Source of the DNA: Stappia sp. ES.058
GTDB taxonomy: Bacteria; Pseudomonadota; Alphaproteobacteria; Rhizobiales; Stappiaceae
Assembly: GCF_900105595.1 (NCBI RefSeq)
Contig: NZ_LT629784.1
Span: forward strand, 4,445,001-4,509,000
DNA length: 64,000 bases
Direction: 5' to 3'
Shown one piece after another: positions 37,401 to 45,333 of the stretch. Position 1 is the first letter of the stretch. The number at the start of each line of letters is the position of its first letter. The notes beneath the pieces are model-generated. The model made no database searches, was not told the origin of the DNA, and saw only the letters and a program-made list of their open reading frames with translations. The position numbers were made by a program, and so were the translations under genes.

Positions 37401-40400
37401 ATTGTAGGTGCCGGCCACGGGCGCATTTGTGGCGTCGATGGCGGTTGTCGCGGAGATCGTCGATCCCTGGTCGGTCGCGCCTTCGCCGTCGCCGAAAATG
37501 AATGCGGCGTTGCTCGCGGCATTGACGAAGACGCCGGTCTGGACACCGGCAATGGCGGCGTCCTCGCCGTCAGCCGCTGCATCTCCGAGCCGCACCGTGC
37601 TGCCGCCCGTCGTGCCGCGCAGATCGACGCCGATGGTGTTGGCGGACCCGTTGCCGGTCACGTCGAAGTCGTTGGCTGTGACGGCGGCGTTCAGTGTCGC
37701 GCCGTTCAGCTCGATGCCTGTCGTCTCTTCCGAATTGAGCGCGATGTCGAGATCGTTGAAGGAGATCGTCCCGTCGATCGTGCCGGAAATGTCGACGCCG
37801 GCGCTGTGCGCCTCCCGGGCGGTGCCAACGACAGGGCCGGTGAACGGGTAGAGGGCCGCGCGTGGATTGACGATGGCGACCTGGTTGAAGGCGATCGCGC
37901 CGCTGGTGTCGGCGATGCGGATCGCGTCCTCCACCGTGTCGGTGATCGTGACGGTTCCCGTGGAGGTGAAGGTGCCGCTGTTGCCGGCCAGGTTGATGCC
38001 GACGGCCGAGCCACCGGTCGTATAGGCTCTGCCTGCGAGCGCGGAGCCGCTCTCGGTGCCGATGGTGATGTCGCCAAACGTGAAATTGCCCGAGGACGTG
38101 ACAACCGATAGCCCGAAGATTCCCGAATCCCGGAAGTAGCCGGAGCCTCCAAAGTCCTGTGCCTGCTCGCCGTAGGTGATGTTGGTGGCGCCGGTGACCG
38201 TGAACGATCCGGCATAGTTGGATGCCCGGAAACCGCCGAGGCCAGCGTTCTCGTTATCCAGGGTCATGCTGGACAGTGAGATCGAGCCGTCGAGCTCGCC
38301 GGTCGTGCTTTCGAGCTGCACCCTGCCGGCATCGATGCTGCCGCCGGCGATATTGAGGGTCAGACCACCGTTGTCGCCGCTTGCCGACAGTCCGGTGTTA
38401 ACGGTGTTGACCGTGTAGTCGCTGAAACTGATGCTGCCGCTGTTCTCGGCGCTGAAGGAGAGACCGTTGCGGTTTGCCAGGCCCGGCGTTCCCGACGCGA
38501 AGGTGCCGCCATTGACGGTCTGGATGCCGGCGGTTCCGAGATCCGCATCGAAGGTGACGCCTTCGAAGAAGACACCGTTGTTGAAGAAAGTCGGATCGAA
38601 GGACGTGGCACTGCCCAGCAGCGTGTTGTTCGCGAAATTGGTGACGGTCGCCAGCCGGTTGGCGGCGAGCACCTGGACCGCCGCATCCTCGGTCGCGAAT
38701 GTGGAGTTGGACACGGAGACGACGGCGCTGTCATCTCCATCGGTCTCCACCAAGATGCCCTGTTCGACGATCCCGACGTTTCCGGAGGATGCGTCGTGGG
38801 TGATCGTCAGCCCGTCCACGGCAAGCTCGAACGCGCGTGTCGCCGCGCCGTCGTTCTGGATGAGCTCGACACTATTGAAGGCGCTGCCGGAGGCAACCGT
38901 CGCCAGTGTGCCGCCGTTGACGGCGAGCGATCCGTCGAGATCGCGAAGGGCCACCGAGCCCATGTTCGAATTGTTGGTGTCGATCGAGTCGAACGTCGCC
39001 TGCACGTTGAGGCCGGTGAGCGACAGCGCCATGGCGCCGGTCGTCGTGATCGTCTCGCTGGCGAAGTTGCTGACCCTGAGCGTGCCGCCGCCCGTTCCGT
39101 CGAGGCCCGTCTGGCCCGACGTCGTGATCCGCAGGCCGCCGTCGAAGGCAAGGGTGGACGTGGTCCCGTTGTTGTCGAAGGAAACACCCGCGCCGCCGCC
39201 AAGCGCCGTGGTCTGGCCGAGGGACACCTGACCGCCGAAGGTCACATCGCTCGCGGCGGTCGCCCCCGTGATGGAAATGCCGCTCGCGCTGCCTCCGTTC
39301 GACGCAATGCTGCCGAAGTGGGTGAAGCTGCCGCCGATGCGGTTCGTGATCGAAACCGCCGTGCCGGAGGTGTTGGTGATCGAGCTCGAGGCATTGAAGG
39401 AAACGGCCGCGTCTCCGCCGGTCACCGACAGCGCGTTGGCGCCTGTGATGTCGACGTTGTTGCCGGTCACGGTGCCGCTTGCACCGTTCAGCGACAGGCC
39501 GGTGCCCGTCGTATTGGTGATGTCGACGTTGGTCAGCGTCACCGCGCCGGTCGTGTTCGTCAGTTCGATGCCGTTGACCGGCGTGTCGGTGCCGGTCCCG
39601 ATGGTCACGCCCTCGATGGTCAGGCCGGCGACGCCGGAGCCGGACAGGGCCGTGCCCAACGTGCTGCCAAGCGTGATGTTGCGGATGGTGTTGCCGTTGG
39701 CGACGGCGATCGTGCTGACAGCGCCGGAGGAATTTGTCAGCGTTGCGGCGCCGTTGCCCGTCGGATCGGTGATCGCGGTTGTGCCGGCGGGAAGGTTGGT
39801 TCCGGTGATGTTGGCGGCGATGATCAGGCCGGCGGTGGTAAAGGTTCGCCCGCCGCCGAAGGTGTCTATGGTCTGATTGTCGGCGAGCGCGAAGGTCAGG
39901 CCGGAGGTGTCGATCGCCGATCCGTCGTTGATCAGGATGAAGTTCACGGTTCCGAGGCCCGCGGCATCGGCGATCGCCGTTGCGATCGAGGCGCGGTTCG
40001 TCGTGGACGAGCCGTCGCCGGAGCCGGTCGCGGTGGCGGCAACGAAATAGTTCGGCGCGCCGGAGGTCGTGAAATTGAAGGCGCCCGTGAAACCGGTGGT
40101 GCCGAAAGCGTAGGAGCCGTTTGCTGCGTTCACGCCGACGCCGTCGAGCGCGTAGGTCAGCCCGCCGATGTCGCCGCCGCCCCAGGTGAACACCGCATCG
40201 GGCGCGGCGAGCGCGTTTCCGTTCGTGCCGAGCACGAGGCCGACATCCACATTGGTGATCGTGCCGCCGTTGGTGACGGCGATGGTGCGCCCGTTCTGCG
40301 TGCCGGAGAGATCGACGCCCGCGCTGCCGGCAACGCCGGTGCCGGTGATGTCGAGGCTCTGCATGGTGAGGGTGGCGTCGGCGCCGGCCATGTTCAGGCC

Positions 40401-42254
40401 CGTGCCGCCGCCAAGGCCCGTGACGTCCACATCACCGAAGGTCAAGGTGGCGTTGTTGGTGTTGCTGAGGTCGATGCCGTCGCTGGTCGCACCCGCGCCG
40501 AGGCCGTTCAGCGTTGTCGTGCCCGAAAAGCCGAAGGTGCCGCCGCCGGTCACGGCGATGGCATCGTCGCCGGTGTTGGTCGCGGTGAAGCCGGTGACGT
40601 TGATGATGCCGGTGTTGTTGGTGAACGTCAAAGCATCGCCGGAGACATTGCTGACGTTGATGTTCGACAGCGTGGTCGTGCCGGTGTTGTTGGCGATCGA
40701 CAGGCCGTTGGTGCCGCCGTTGATCGTGATGTTGCTGATCGTTGCCGACTGGTTGTTCAGGAACAGCGATGTGCCGGTGATGCCGGAGAAGGAAATGTCG
40801 CTGACGCTGGCGTTCACCGCGCCCGTGACGCGGATGCCGTCGGTCGCGTTCTGGATGGAGAGATCCGTCAGCGTGAAGTTCGAGACGGCGTTGCCGCCGA
40901 TCACCGTTGTGCCGCCCTGGATGGTCAGGTCGCGAATGGTCACGCCGTCGGCAAGCGTCACTGTCGTGACGCCGGGGTCGCCGTCGATGGTGCCGTTGGT
41001 GCCCGACAGCAGGAAATTCGTCGTGGAACCGTCGGCGAGCTGGACCAGGATGCTCTCGCCACCGCCGATCAGGGTCTGACCGGACTGCAGCGTGATGCCG
41101 GCGGTGGTGATCGGTCCGCCGCCGCCAAGCGCGACGACAATGCCGCCAACGCCAGCATTGGCGACAGCGGTGGCAAGCGCGGTCGGATCCGCGAAATCGC
41201 CAGTGCCGCCACCCGCCTGATCCGCGTAGTAAACGCCACCGTAGGCAACGCCCGTCGCCGGATTGATCACGCGAACGCCGTTGACGGCGGTCGTGCTGCT
41301 TTGCGTGCCGACGCGGATGCCCTTGTCGCGGCGCACGCCCTCATTCATGCGCTGCTGGATCGCGGACAGTCGGCTTTCGCCATTCGCGTCCGTTGATTGC
41401 GCCCCGGCAAACAGCGGAATGCGCAGGCGTGCGGAGGCGATGGCGTCGAACTCGTCGTCCTTGTCGTAGACGAGTTCCGCGCCCAGCGTGAAACGCGATC
41501 CGGCAAGGCTGAGGACATCGTTGATCTGATATTCGAGACCGAGCCGCCCGCCGGCCTCGGTGTCATAACCGCTGCGGTCGTAGATGTAACCGCCGGCGTA
41601 GGCGCGCAATCGCTGATTGTCGGCGAAGGGCGAATCGAACATCGCGCCGATCTCGCCGGTCAGGCCGTAGAGCAGCCCTTCCTTGCGATCCGTGCGCGAG
41701 CGGTTCTCGACCAGCTGGTTGGCGACGATGCTGACGCCGTCGCCGGTAACGATCGGAGACAGGGTCGTGCCGCCTCCGATTGGAATATGGGCGTTGACGC
41801 GCAGGTCGAAGATCGAGGTGAAGGCTTCCAGACCCAGCGTCGCGCCGGCGAATGTGTTGCCGTTTTCGGTGCGTACCGCATCGACGAAGGCGTTCGCGCC
41901 GAGGATCAGGTCCGGTCCGACGATCTCGCGCACGCCCAGGCCGATCGACGTTGAGCCGCGGCTGTTCACCCCATAGTCGAGGCGCATGTCGAGGAAGACG
42001 ATGCTGTCCGCATCCTGGCCGATCGGCATGAACCCTTCGAGAAAAGCGTTCGTCTCCGGGCCCGCCTGCGCGCCAAGCTCGCCCCATGCGCCCCAGAGGC
42101 GCTGGGAATCCTGAGCGACAGCCTGTCCGCCGGCACCCGCCATGATGGCGGCCGCGCAGGAGGACGACAGCAATTCCCGGCCGGAAACACGAAAGCGGCG
42201 GGTGGCGGGCGGATTGTACGAAATGACACTCTCCCAAGTGTTCAAACGATGCAA
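31401..42254 (-). CDS. Giant inverse-autotransporter-like adhesin (type Ve), 3617 aa
   Basis: A 10.9-kb gene. Residues 1-48 form an extended signal peptide (cleavage near AVAQ). Residues 50-285 form an outer-membrane barrel of the intimin/invasin inverse type: FLEGFMPIGQDADSIVFLDM, then VGPDLILGANAFVDA, TLGLEAFTSIFDLRVNAHIP, GGYIYDRSGYD and SARLRIPLFAG. From about 340 the passenger is a Gly/Thr/Asn-rich, beta-helix-like fibre with modules opening at about residues 343 (VYYADQAGGGTGD), 736 (NYFVAATATGSGDG), 1638 (IYFVDSDGATGGGDG) and 2276 (SYYVVGSNGSTGAGNG). Mature cysteines appear only near the C-terminus (TVCATISG and the final SSCPN), compatible with a disulfide-capped tip. Start 42254; the barrel is N-terminal and the passenger follows, the reverse of classical autotransporters. 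It is likely surface-anchored and binds cells, surfaces or kin. The barrel call is good; ligand unknown. Confidence 0.85.
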   Translation of the reverse strand: MHRLNTWESVISYNPPATRRFRVSGRELLSSSCAAAIMAGAGGQAVAQDSQRLWGAWGELGAQAGPETNAFLEGFMPIGQDADSIVFLDMRLDYGVNSRGSTSIGLGVREIVGPDLILGANAFVDAVRTENGNTFAGATLGLEAFTSIFDLRVNAHIPIGGGTTLSPIVTGDGVSIVANQLVENRSRTDRKEGLLYGLTGEIGAMFDSPFADNQRLRAYAGGYIYDRSGYDTEAGGRLGLEYQINDVLSLAGSRFTLGAELVYDKDDEFDAIASARLRIPLFAGAQSTDANGESRLSAIQQRMNEGVRRDKGIRVGTQSSTTAVNGVRVINPATGVAYGGVYYADQAGGGTGDFADPTALATAVANAGVGGIVVALGGGGPITTAGITLQSGQTLIGGGESILVQLADGSTTNFLLSGTNGTIDGDPGVTTVTLADGVTIRDLTIQGGTTVIGGNAVSNFTLTDLSIQNATDGIRVTGAVNASVSDISFSGITGTSLFLNNQSATISNITINGGTNGLSIANNTGTTTLSNINVSNVSGDALTFTNNTGIINVTGFTATNTGDDAIAVTGGGTFGFSGTTTLNGLGAGATSDGIDLSNTNNATLTFGDVDVTGLGGGTGLNMAGADATLTMQSLDITGTGVAGSAGVDLSGTQNGRTIAVTNGGTITNVDVGLVLGTNGNALAAPDAVFTWGGGDIGGLTYALDGVGVNAANGSYAFGTTGFTGAFNFTTSGAPNYFVAATATGSGDGSSTTNRASIATAIADAAGLGTVNFILINDGSAIDTSGLTFALADNQTIDTFGGGRTFTTAGLIIAANITGTNLPAGTTAITDPTGNGAATLTNSSGAVSTIAVANGNTIRNITLGSTLGTALSGSGVAGLTIEGVTIGTGTDTPVNGIELTNTTGAVTLTNVDITNTTGTGLSLNGASGTVTGNNVDITGANALSVTGGDAAVSFNASSSITNTSGTAVSITNRIGGSFTHFGSIASNGGSASGISITGATAASDVTFGGQVSLGQTTALGGGAGVSFDNNGTTSTLAFDGGLRITTSGQTGLDGTGGGTLRVSNFASETITTTGAMALSLTGLNVQATFDSIDTNNSNMGSVALRDLDGSLAVNGGTLATVASGSAFNSVELIQNDGAATRAFELAVDGLTITHDASSGNVGIVEQGILVETDGDDSAVVSVSNSTFATEDAAVQVLAANRLATVTNFANNTLLGSATSFDPTFFNNGVFFEGVTFDADLGTAGIQTVNGGTFASGTPGLANRNGLSFSAENSGSISFSDYTVNTVNTGLSASGDNGGLTLNIAGGSIDAGRVQLESTTGELDGSISLSSMTLDNENAGLGGFRASNYAGSFTVTGATNITYGEQAQDFGGSGYFRDSGIFGLSVVTSSGNFTFGDITIGTESGSALAGRAYTTGGSAVGINLAGNSGTFTSTGTVTITDTVEDAIRIADTSGAIAFNQVAIVNPRAALYPFTGPVVGTAREAHSAGVDISGTIDGTISFNDLDIALNSEETTGIELNGATLNAAVTANDFDVTGNGSANTIGVDLRGTTGGSTVRLGDAAADGEDAAIAGVQTGVFVNAASNAAFIFGDGEGATDQGSTISATTAIDATNAPVAGTYNFQDVEFAGSPGAGFGIGTIYFVDSDGATGGGDGSGSSATNPMTLAAAEAAAGAGDIIVLIDNGSAITAAGTNADDTLNLAASQQLLSFGDGAGGSQSVQVSLTVPPTIQLFAAGLTIADPTGGGAATLTTSAGNDVVTLGGDGIRISGIDFEGNGTAARGINDGGAGATGSVIERSNVSNFATVGIEITPSTNTTINDVDFSGNAGDILLNAAGSTLTNITSTGATGTAITLTNTTGTTTLSDISITGAANGISFTDASGTVTATNVDIAGGNTLAIDGGDAVFTFDADSSITTTSGSAVSINNRTGGSFTHAGTVVADGPGTGGISSSGATGAHSISFTGTVDLGLTTALGFSGVAIDNNGQNVDINFADIDVVTDGGFGMLVQIGGTLSVGTGSLAVDNAQTISFGSIGFGAGGVNFTSITGTNVGPVGIGLNTITGGDFTVTGTTTVSGSAGSAFSLTNVSSDMSFGTVNISVTSDEGLLLIGNAGTLTTGDMTIAMGTGGNGIRATGTNGDMTFGNVDITGLGAGTGLNLSGGTFDGQATFATLDITGTSQTGSTGIDLTSYDNSKDVVTTGSGTIQGVQTGIDLTNANIANGVRFQYGDGDGTNPGTESTIDTTGFAVVTTGMGSTGEYDLEDVAFGTVLGTTNTSNLAGPSYYVVGSNGSTGAGNGTFVTPGTITGAEASGADAIILVDNNDDDTRDVINVAAQDDGTFTLADDQVLVSMVNGETVDLATLGLSGSGAPASLKLTGIASSTQVTATGGTLDDVRAILTSDSANGTVTLSGSSTIQNTTIRNTGSGDGISASYAASATARIRSSQIDVSSSARSIDIATTGGASNVEFSDLDLDGSISFLGSGGGSLSVTSTGINRVDDTDAEAVFLQDADASLSGLIIGSSNTGTGNDVAGAGIHIVNSNGVSNTVTLTDITMGSGGSGDTSDVAGAGIFIAGIGPGDLTVNMTGTNVIRSTGQALDVDDLGPTSANKLQLSISNTTFESAATGASTVSIIGKNISTEQNSVQVRAFAGNTVIGNGTGGGIFFEKVDFDSDGAGATVSAGTLNVGQGTGARVEGDGVGFADTTGAIDFATLNIYNSNGTGLLVDTKTNGLNTDFTMTGGGSGTVDTTNGSALFLDPLTMNLSFSSVSSTSANGANGFGSGVFIDAGDAVGGAGNSALTIGTLNITGSSDSGVQIVNSSGDFSFGTTTINNAGSAGGGVEVVATASDTTSLAFTGGLDIDTSAGTGFDANATGGGALTLNVASSGTQEINTATGQILRMNDVTIGGTGVSFDTLAASSTVSGDAVRLFDVDGGAFNGGAVSVANTSTAGNGIVISGFSTSTFNFTSATIDGAAGAGILLSGANGAVTFDTVDIDGTGGDGVEIANAHSAVTISGGSIGATNDPAGIAVDINGGSANVTIAATVTKTTANDLIEISGRSAGTVTFSGNLSATGAAGGIQVTANNNGTINFSGGTKTLSTGTNTAVSLTNNNGTAINFIGGGLDIDTTSGAGFLASSSGTVTVQGTGNPNSVTTTTGRAVQIEGTTLGADGVTFQSVSTNGASNAINLRNTGSTGFFSITGTGSTDGSGGLIQNITGANMADETPTASGQGAAIYLENVSDVRIANLQVQNTTNFGLRGFGVDGMTMNNVDFTGAHGDDKGPDEGVFYVNNLTGTVGIAGGTYLGGIEDSINIDNDGTSGTLTLTMTGATVTTGDGANAAIGDNGITIVAEGGSVNGSINNNTFTAAVGAHIQLVSAGTADFGLTIDTNTFTKHSGIAGNGGIGVRADTQSSGDFNITISNNNLATLGSLNNAIDVGSVNGGGVFSGTVDMTISDNTIGSIGSVGSGTAFTAIDVDAAGGGSSIYRITNNKIYDHDRNGIGVTAGVGVGSSHQLSVLIQNNIITDNLSSGAFERGIQVDSGAQSGATPTVCATISGNEVTANGNYVDGIRVRARNNGNLQINNGGGGAATEVAIENHLTANNTVGNTIDAVISTSGSVTFVSSCPN
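35420..41240 (-). repeat. Adhesin passenger modules (four openings)
   Basis: Within the adhesin, a repeated opening Y-(Y/F)-V/A-x-G-x-G-x-G-(D/S/T) is followed by a segment with a VNFILINDGSAI / DIIVLIDNGSAI / DAIILVDNND-like strand. These occur at about residues 343, 736, 1638 and 2276. A second motif, (S/T)GTAVSITNR.GGSFTHFGSI, recurs near residues 972 and 1925, with a weaker third copy near 3050. They indicate internal duplication of large beta-helix domains. Positions are my counts and approximate. Confidence 0.6.
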
Positions 42255-42573
42255 TTATTTGGCGAGTTCACTGACGAATGCAGCGTTCAAGATGTTGCCC
42301 AATTTCAACAACCGTGGCGCGAAATTCAACTTCTCATTCTGCCCAAGTGTCTCTTCGGTAACGTTTTCGTAAGAGTGTTGCCCGGGCGCTACAGTGCTTT
42401 CCGGTAGTTGCGGCTCTTCGCTATTATGCGGGGTCGAGGGGATTTTTTGTTGCCGTCGGCACCGCGATCCGGTTTGCGCGCCCCGACCCGGACGCCCTAT
42501 AAATCATCGGTGCCACCGGAAATGCGGTTCGCGACCCGGTACACCGGCTCTTGCATATTTATCGGAGGTCTCC
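42255..42573. other. Divergent control region, adhesin and allA
   Basis: 319 bases between the divergently transcribed adhesin and ureidoglycolate lyase genes. The adhesin-proximal half is AT-rich (CAATTATTTGG, TCAAGATGTTGCCCAATTTC) and would hold its promoter. A GGAGG ribosome site for allA lies at 42564-42568. I see no clear operator or small gene. Confidence 0.5.
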
Positions 42574-43080
42574 GTGATCGCATCTGACACCCGCCCCTCG
42601 CTCGTTCCGATGCCGCTTACCCGTGAGGACTTCCTCGCATTCGGAGAGGTGATCGAGGCGGATCATGCGCGCAGCCATCTCATCAACGAGGGGCGCACGC
42701 GCCGGTTTCATGCATTGGCCACAAGTGTGCCGGGAGAGGACGGCGAGGCGATTCTCTCGATCTTCCGGGGAACGCCCTGGCCGAGCCCGGTGACGATCCG
42801 CATGCTGGAGCGTCACCCGCTCGGATCGCAGGCCTTTGTGCCGATGGAACGCCACCCCTGGCTTTTGGTGGTGGCCGATGCGCCCCGCGCCGACGCATGC
42901 CGCTGTTTTCTCGCGCGGGGCGATCAGGGCGTGCAGATCGCGCGCGGCGTGTGGCACCATCCCCTGCTCGTGCTTCAGCCCGCGCAGGATTTTCTCGTGG
43001 TCGACCGTGCCGGCGAGGGCAACAATCTGGAAGAGGTTTGGTTTTCCGACGGCGAGGCGGCGACGCTCGCTCCGGTCTGA
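42574..43080 (+). CDS. allA: Ureidoglycolate lyase AllA
   Basis: A 168-residue member of the AllA/cupin family that cleaves ureidoglycolate to glyoxylate and urea, a late step of allantoin (purine) breakdown. Family motifs: PLTREDFLAFGEVIEAD near the start, SIFRGTPW, and MERHPLGSQAFVPMERHPWL with the conserved Glu and His, later FLARGDQGVQIARGVWHHPL. GTG 42574 is preferred because it follows GGAGG by five bases; the upstream frame has no match. It stands alone with no other allantoin gene in the window, converging on a TRAP transporter. Confidence 0.9.
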   Translation: MIASDTRPSLVPMPLTREDFLAFGEVIEADHARSHLINEGRTRRFHALATSVPGEDGEAILSIFRGTPWPSPVTIRMLERHPLGSQAFVPMERHPWLLVVADAPRADACRCFLARGDQGVQIARGVWHHPLLVLQPAQDFLVVDRAGEGNNLEEVWFSDGEAATLAPV

Positions 43081-43143
43081 CGATCTCGGATATGACAGTT
43101 TTCGGAAATTGACAATCGTTTCCGATGGTGAGGTTTCCGCCTT

Positions 43144-44697
43144 CTAGAAGATGAGTTTCGGCAGCATCGTTGCGATTGAAGGCAGCAGCCAGATCAGGCC
43201 GATGCCGGCGATCTGCAGCGCGATGAACGGCAGCACGCCCTGATAGATCTGTCCCGTCGTGATTTCCTTCGGTGCCGCCCCGCGCAGATAAAACAGCGAG
43301 AAGCCGAAGGGTGGCGTCAGGAAGGATGTCTGGAGGTTGATCGCGATCAGCACCGACAGCCACACCGGGTCGTGTCCCATGATGATCAGGACGGGTGCCA
43401 CCAGCGGCAACAGGATCACTGAAATCTCGACGAAGTCGAGGAAGAAGCCGAGCACGAAGATCAGCGCCATCACAAAGAACAATGCGCCTTGCGGCCCGCC
43501 CGGCATGTTGGCGAGAAACTCCTCGACCCGGGTGTCGCCGCCCAGGCCGCGAAACACCAGCGAGAACACGCTGGCGGTCAGGATCGTTGCGAAGATCATC
43601 GCGGTCACGGACAGCGTTGAGGTCATCACGGGCTTGAGCACGTCGGCGCGGAACGTGCGCACGAGCGCCTGGATGACAGCGCCGAGGGCGACAAGCACGA
43701 GGAGGCTTGCAAGCCCACCGATGATCCAGTCAAGGGCCGTCGCGTCCGTCCGCTGCAGCCGGACGGGATGGACACCCGCCAGCACCGCGAGCAGGGCGAG
43801 AGCGACGGCTCCGGCGGTGACCAACTTGATGGATCCGCCCCCCAGGCGTGCGCTTGCCATCAGGAGCGCACCGACGGCCCCGACCGACGCGGCCTCGCCG
43901 GGCGTGGCGATGCCGCCGAGGATCGAGCCGAGCACCGCGACGATAAGCAAGACGGGAGGCAGGATTGCGCTCGCCACATCCAGGCGGCTCGGTTTCGTCG
44001 CCAGCGATTTCATCGCCGGCGCGGCTTCCGGCGAGAGCCATGCCTTGATCAGCAGATAGACGATGTAGATCCCGACGAGTGTGAGACCTGGCAGAAGGGC
44101 GGCGGCGAAGACCTGGCCGACCGAGATCGTATCGATGGTGAATTTGCCCTCGCGAAACTGCGCCTGCTGATAGGCGTTCGACATGACGTCGGAAAGAATG
44201 ATCAACAAAGTCGACGGCGGGATGATCTGTCCGAGGGTGCCGGAGGTGCAGACAATCCCGCTGGCGAGCTTCGGATCGTAGCCGTTCCTCAGCATCGCCG
44301 GCAGCGCGATCAGGCCCATGGCGACCACGGTCGCGCCGACGATGCCGGTGGAGGCGGCCAGCAGCGCGCCGACCAGAACCACGGAAATGCCGAGCCCGCC
44401 GCGCACGCTGCCGAACAGGCGCCCGGCGGTTTCCAGCAGGTCTTCCGCGATCCGGCTTTTTTCCAGCACCACGCCCATGAAGACGAAGAGCGGAATGGCG
44501 ATCAGCACCTGGTTTGTCATCAGCCCGAAGACTCGCTGGGCCAAGGCGCCAAGCAGGCTCATGTCGAACTGGCCCGTGAAATAGCCGAGAAACGCGAAAA
44601 GCGTCGCGATCCCGGCAAGCGTGAAGGACACGGGATAGCCGACGAGAATTACGCCGATCAGCGCGGCGAACATCAAGAGGTCGAGCGGCAGGCTCAT
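43144..44697 (-). CDS. dctM: TRAP transporter large permease DctM-type
   Basis: A 517-residue inner-membrane protein with about 12-14 hydrophobic segments. Landmarks of the DctM family: IAIPLFVFMGVVLEKS, ASTGIVGATVVAMGLIALPA, TSGTLGQIIPPSTLLIILSD, ATPGEAASVGAVGALL, and FLTPPFGFSLFYLRGAAP near the C-terminus. Length is above the usual 430 because of an extra loop and helix around residues 270-330. ATG 44697 overlaps the dctQ stop by four bases. It is the last gene of the hut-linked TRAP unit. Confidence 0.93.
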   Translation of the reverse strand: MSLPLDLLMFAALIGVILVGYPVSFTLAGIATLFAFLGYFTGQFDMSLLGALAQRVFGLMTNQVLIAIPLFVFMGVVLEKSRIAEDLLETAGRLFGSVRGGLGISVVLVGALLAASTGIVGATVVAMGLIALPAMLRNGYDPKLASGIVCTSGTLGQIIPPSTLLIILSDVMSNAYQQAQFREGKFTIDTISVGQVFAAALLPGLTLVGIYIVYLLIKAWLSPEAAPAMKSLATKPSRLDVASAILPPVLLIVAVLGSILGGIATPGEAASVGAVGALLMASARLGGGSIKLVTAGAVALALLAVLAGVHPVRLQRTDATALDWIIGGLASLLVLVALGAVIQALVRTFRADVLKPVMTSTLSVTAMIFATILTASVFSLVFRGLGGDTRVEEFLANMPGGPQGALFFVMALIFVLGFFLDFVEISVILLPLVAPVLIIMGHDPVWLSVLIAINLQTSFLTPPFGFSLFYLRGAAPKEITTGQIYQGVLPFIALQIAGIGLIWLLPSIATMLPKLIF

Positions 44698-45224
44698 ATT
44701 CGTGTCTCGTCTTTGTCGGCGGTGTCGGGAGCGGTCAGCCGCGCGATGTCGCGCAACAGGCAGGCCAGTCCCTGCACGATCAGCAGGAAGCAGAAGGCGG
44801 GAATGAGCGATTTGAGCAGGAAGGACGCGGGAATGCCGCCGACCGAGATCGCGCCTTCCAGGACCGACCAGGAATTGCGCACCGACGGCCAGGAGTACCA
44901 GGCAAGAACGATCATCGAGGGCAGCAGCAGGAGAAGCGCGCCCGCGGCATCGATGCCGGCGCGGCCGCGCCGCGTCGCCTTGGCATAGAAGATGTCGACC
45001 CGCACATGCCCGTCGACCAGCAGCGTGAAGCCTGCGCCCAGCATGAAAAGGACGGCATGCAGATAGAGAACGCCTTCGCTCAGCGAGATGAAGCTGATGC
45101 CATAGACGTAGCGCAGCACGACGATGACGAACTGCAGGAGCACCATTGCAAGGGCAAACCATCGAACGCCGGCACCGACGGTGCGGTTGAGGCGGTCGAG
45201 CCGGTCGGCAAGACGGTCGAGCAC
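44694..45224 (-). CDS. dctQ: TRAP transporter small permease DctQ-type
   Basis: A 176-residue four-helix membrane protein: WFALAMVLLQFVIVVLRYVY, LYLHAVLFMLGAGFTL, VRVDIFYAKATRRGRAGID and the final SLIPAFCFLLIVQGLACLL. The conserved R-V-D-I-F/Y loop is typical of the family. It overlaps dctM by ATGA. A hairpin separates it from dctP. It pairs with dctM in a Na+-driven importer. Confidence 0.92.
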   Translation of the reverse strand: MLDRLADRLDRLNRTVGAGVRWFALAMVLLQFVIVVLRYVYGISFISLSEGVLYLHAVLFMLGAGFTLLVDGHVRVDIFYAKATRRGRAGIDAAGALLLLLPSMIVLAWYSWPSVRNSWSVLEGAISVGGIPASFLLKSLIPAFCFLLIVQGLACLLRDIARLTAPDTADKDETRI

Positions 45225-45270
45225 GGGCTGATCCCTTTTCGGCAGGCAGTCTCGAGAGCGGGGAAACGGT

Positions 45271-45298
45271 GCTGCGGGCCAAGATGGTGGCCCGCAGC
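45271..45298 (-). other. Intercistronic hairpin between dctP and dctQ
   Basis: GCTGCGGGCCA (45271-45281) pairs perfectly with TGGCCCGCAGC (45288-45298) over AGATGG. On the minus strand it lies between the binding-protein gene (ends 45334) and dctQ. No T run, so it likely stabilises or attenuates. Similar hairpins follow the other two exported binding proteins in the window. Confidence 0.65.
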
Positions 45299-45333
45299 GT
45301 GTCGTTGACGGATGCGCCCGGAAGCGCGTCGTC

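Noticed and set aside
31401..41240. CRISPR-like or satellite repeat in the adhesin
   Set aside because: Repeats are diverged protein modules of hundreds of codons in a single open frame, not short identical repeats with spacers.
31746..41396. Very long plus-strand open frames (hundreds to over 1000 codons) opposite the adhesin
   Set aside because: They are the antisense of a Gly/Thr/Asn/Ser-rich GC-rich gene, where stop codons are rare; their translations are Arg/Val/Ala/Pro-rich or Arg/Asp/Gly-rich with no domains, and three of them overlap each other.
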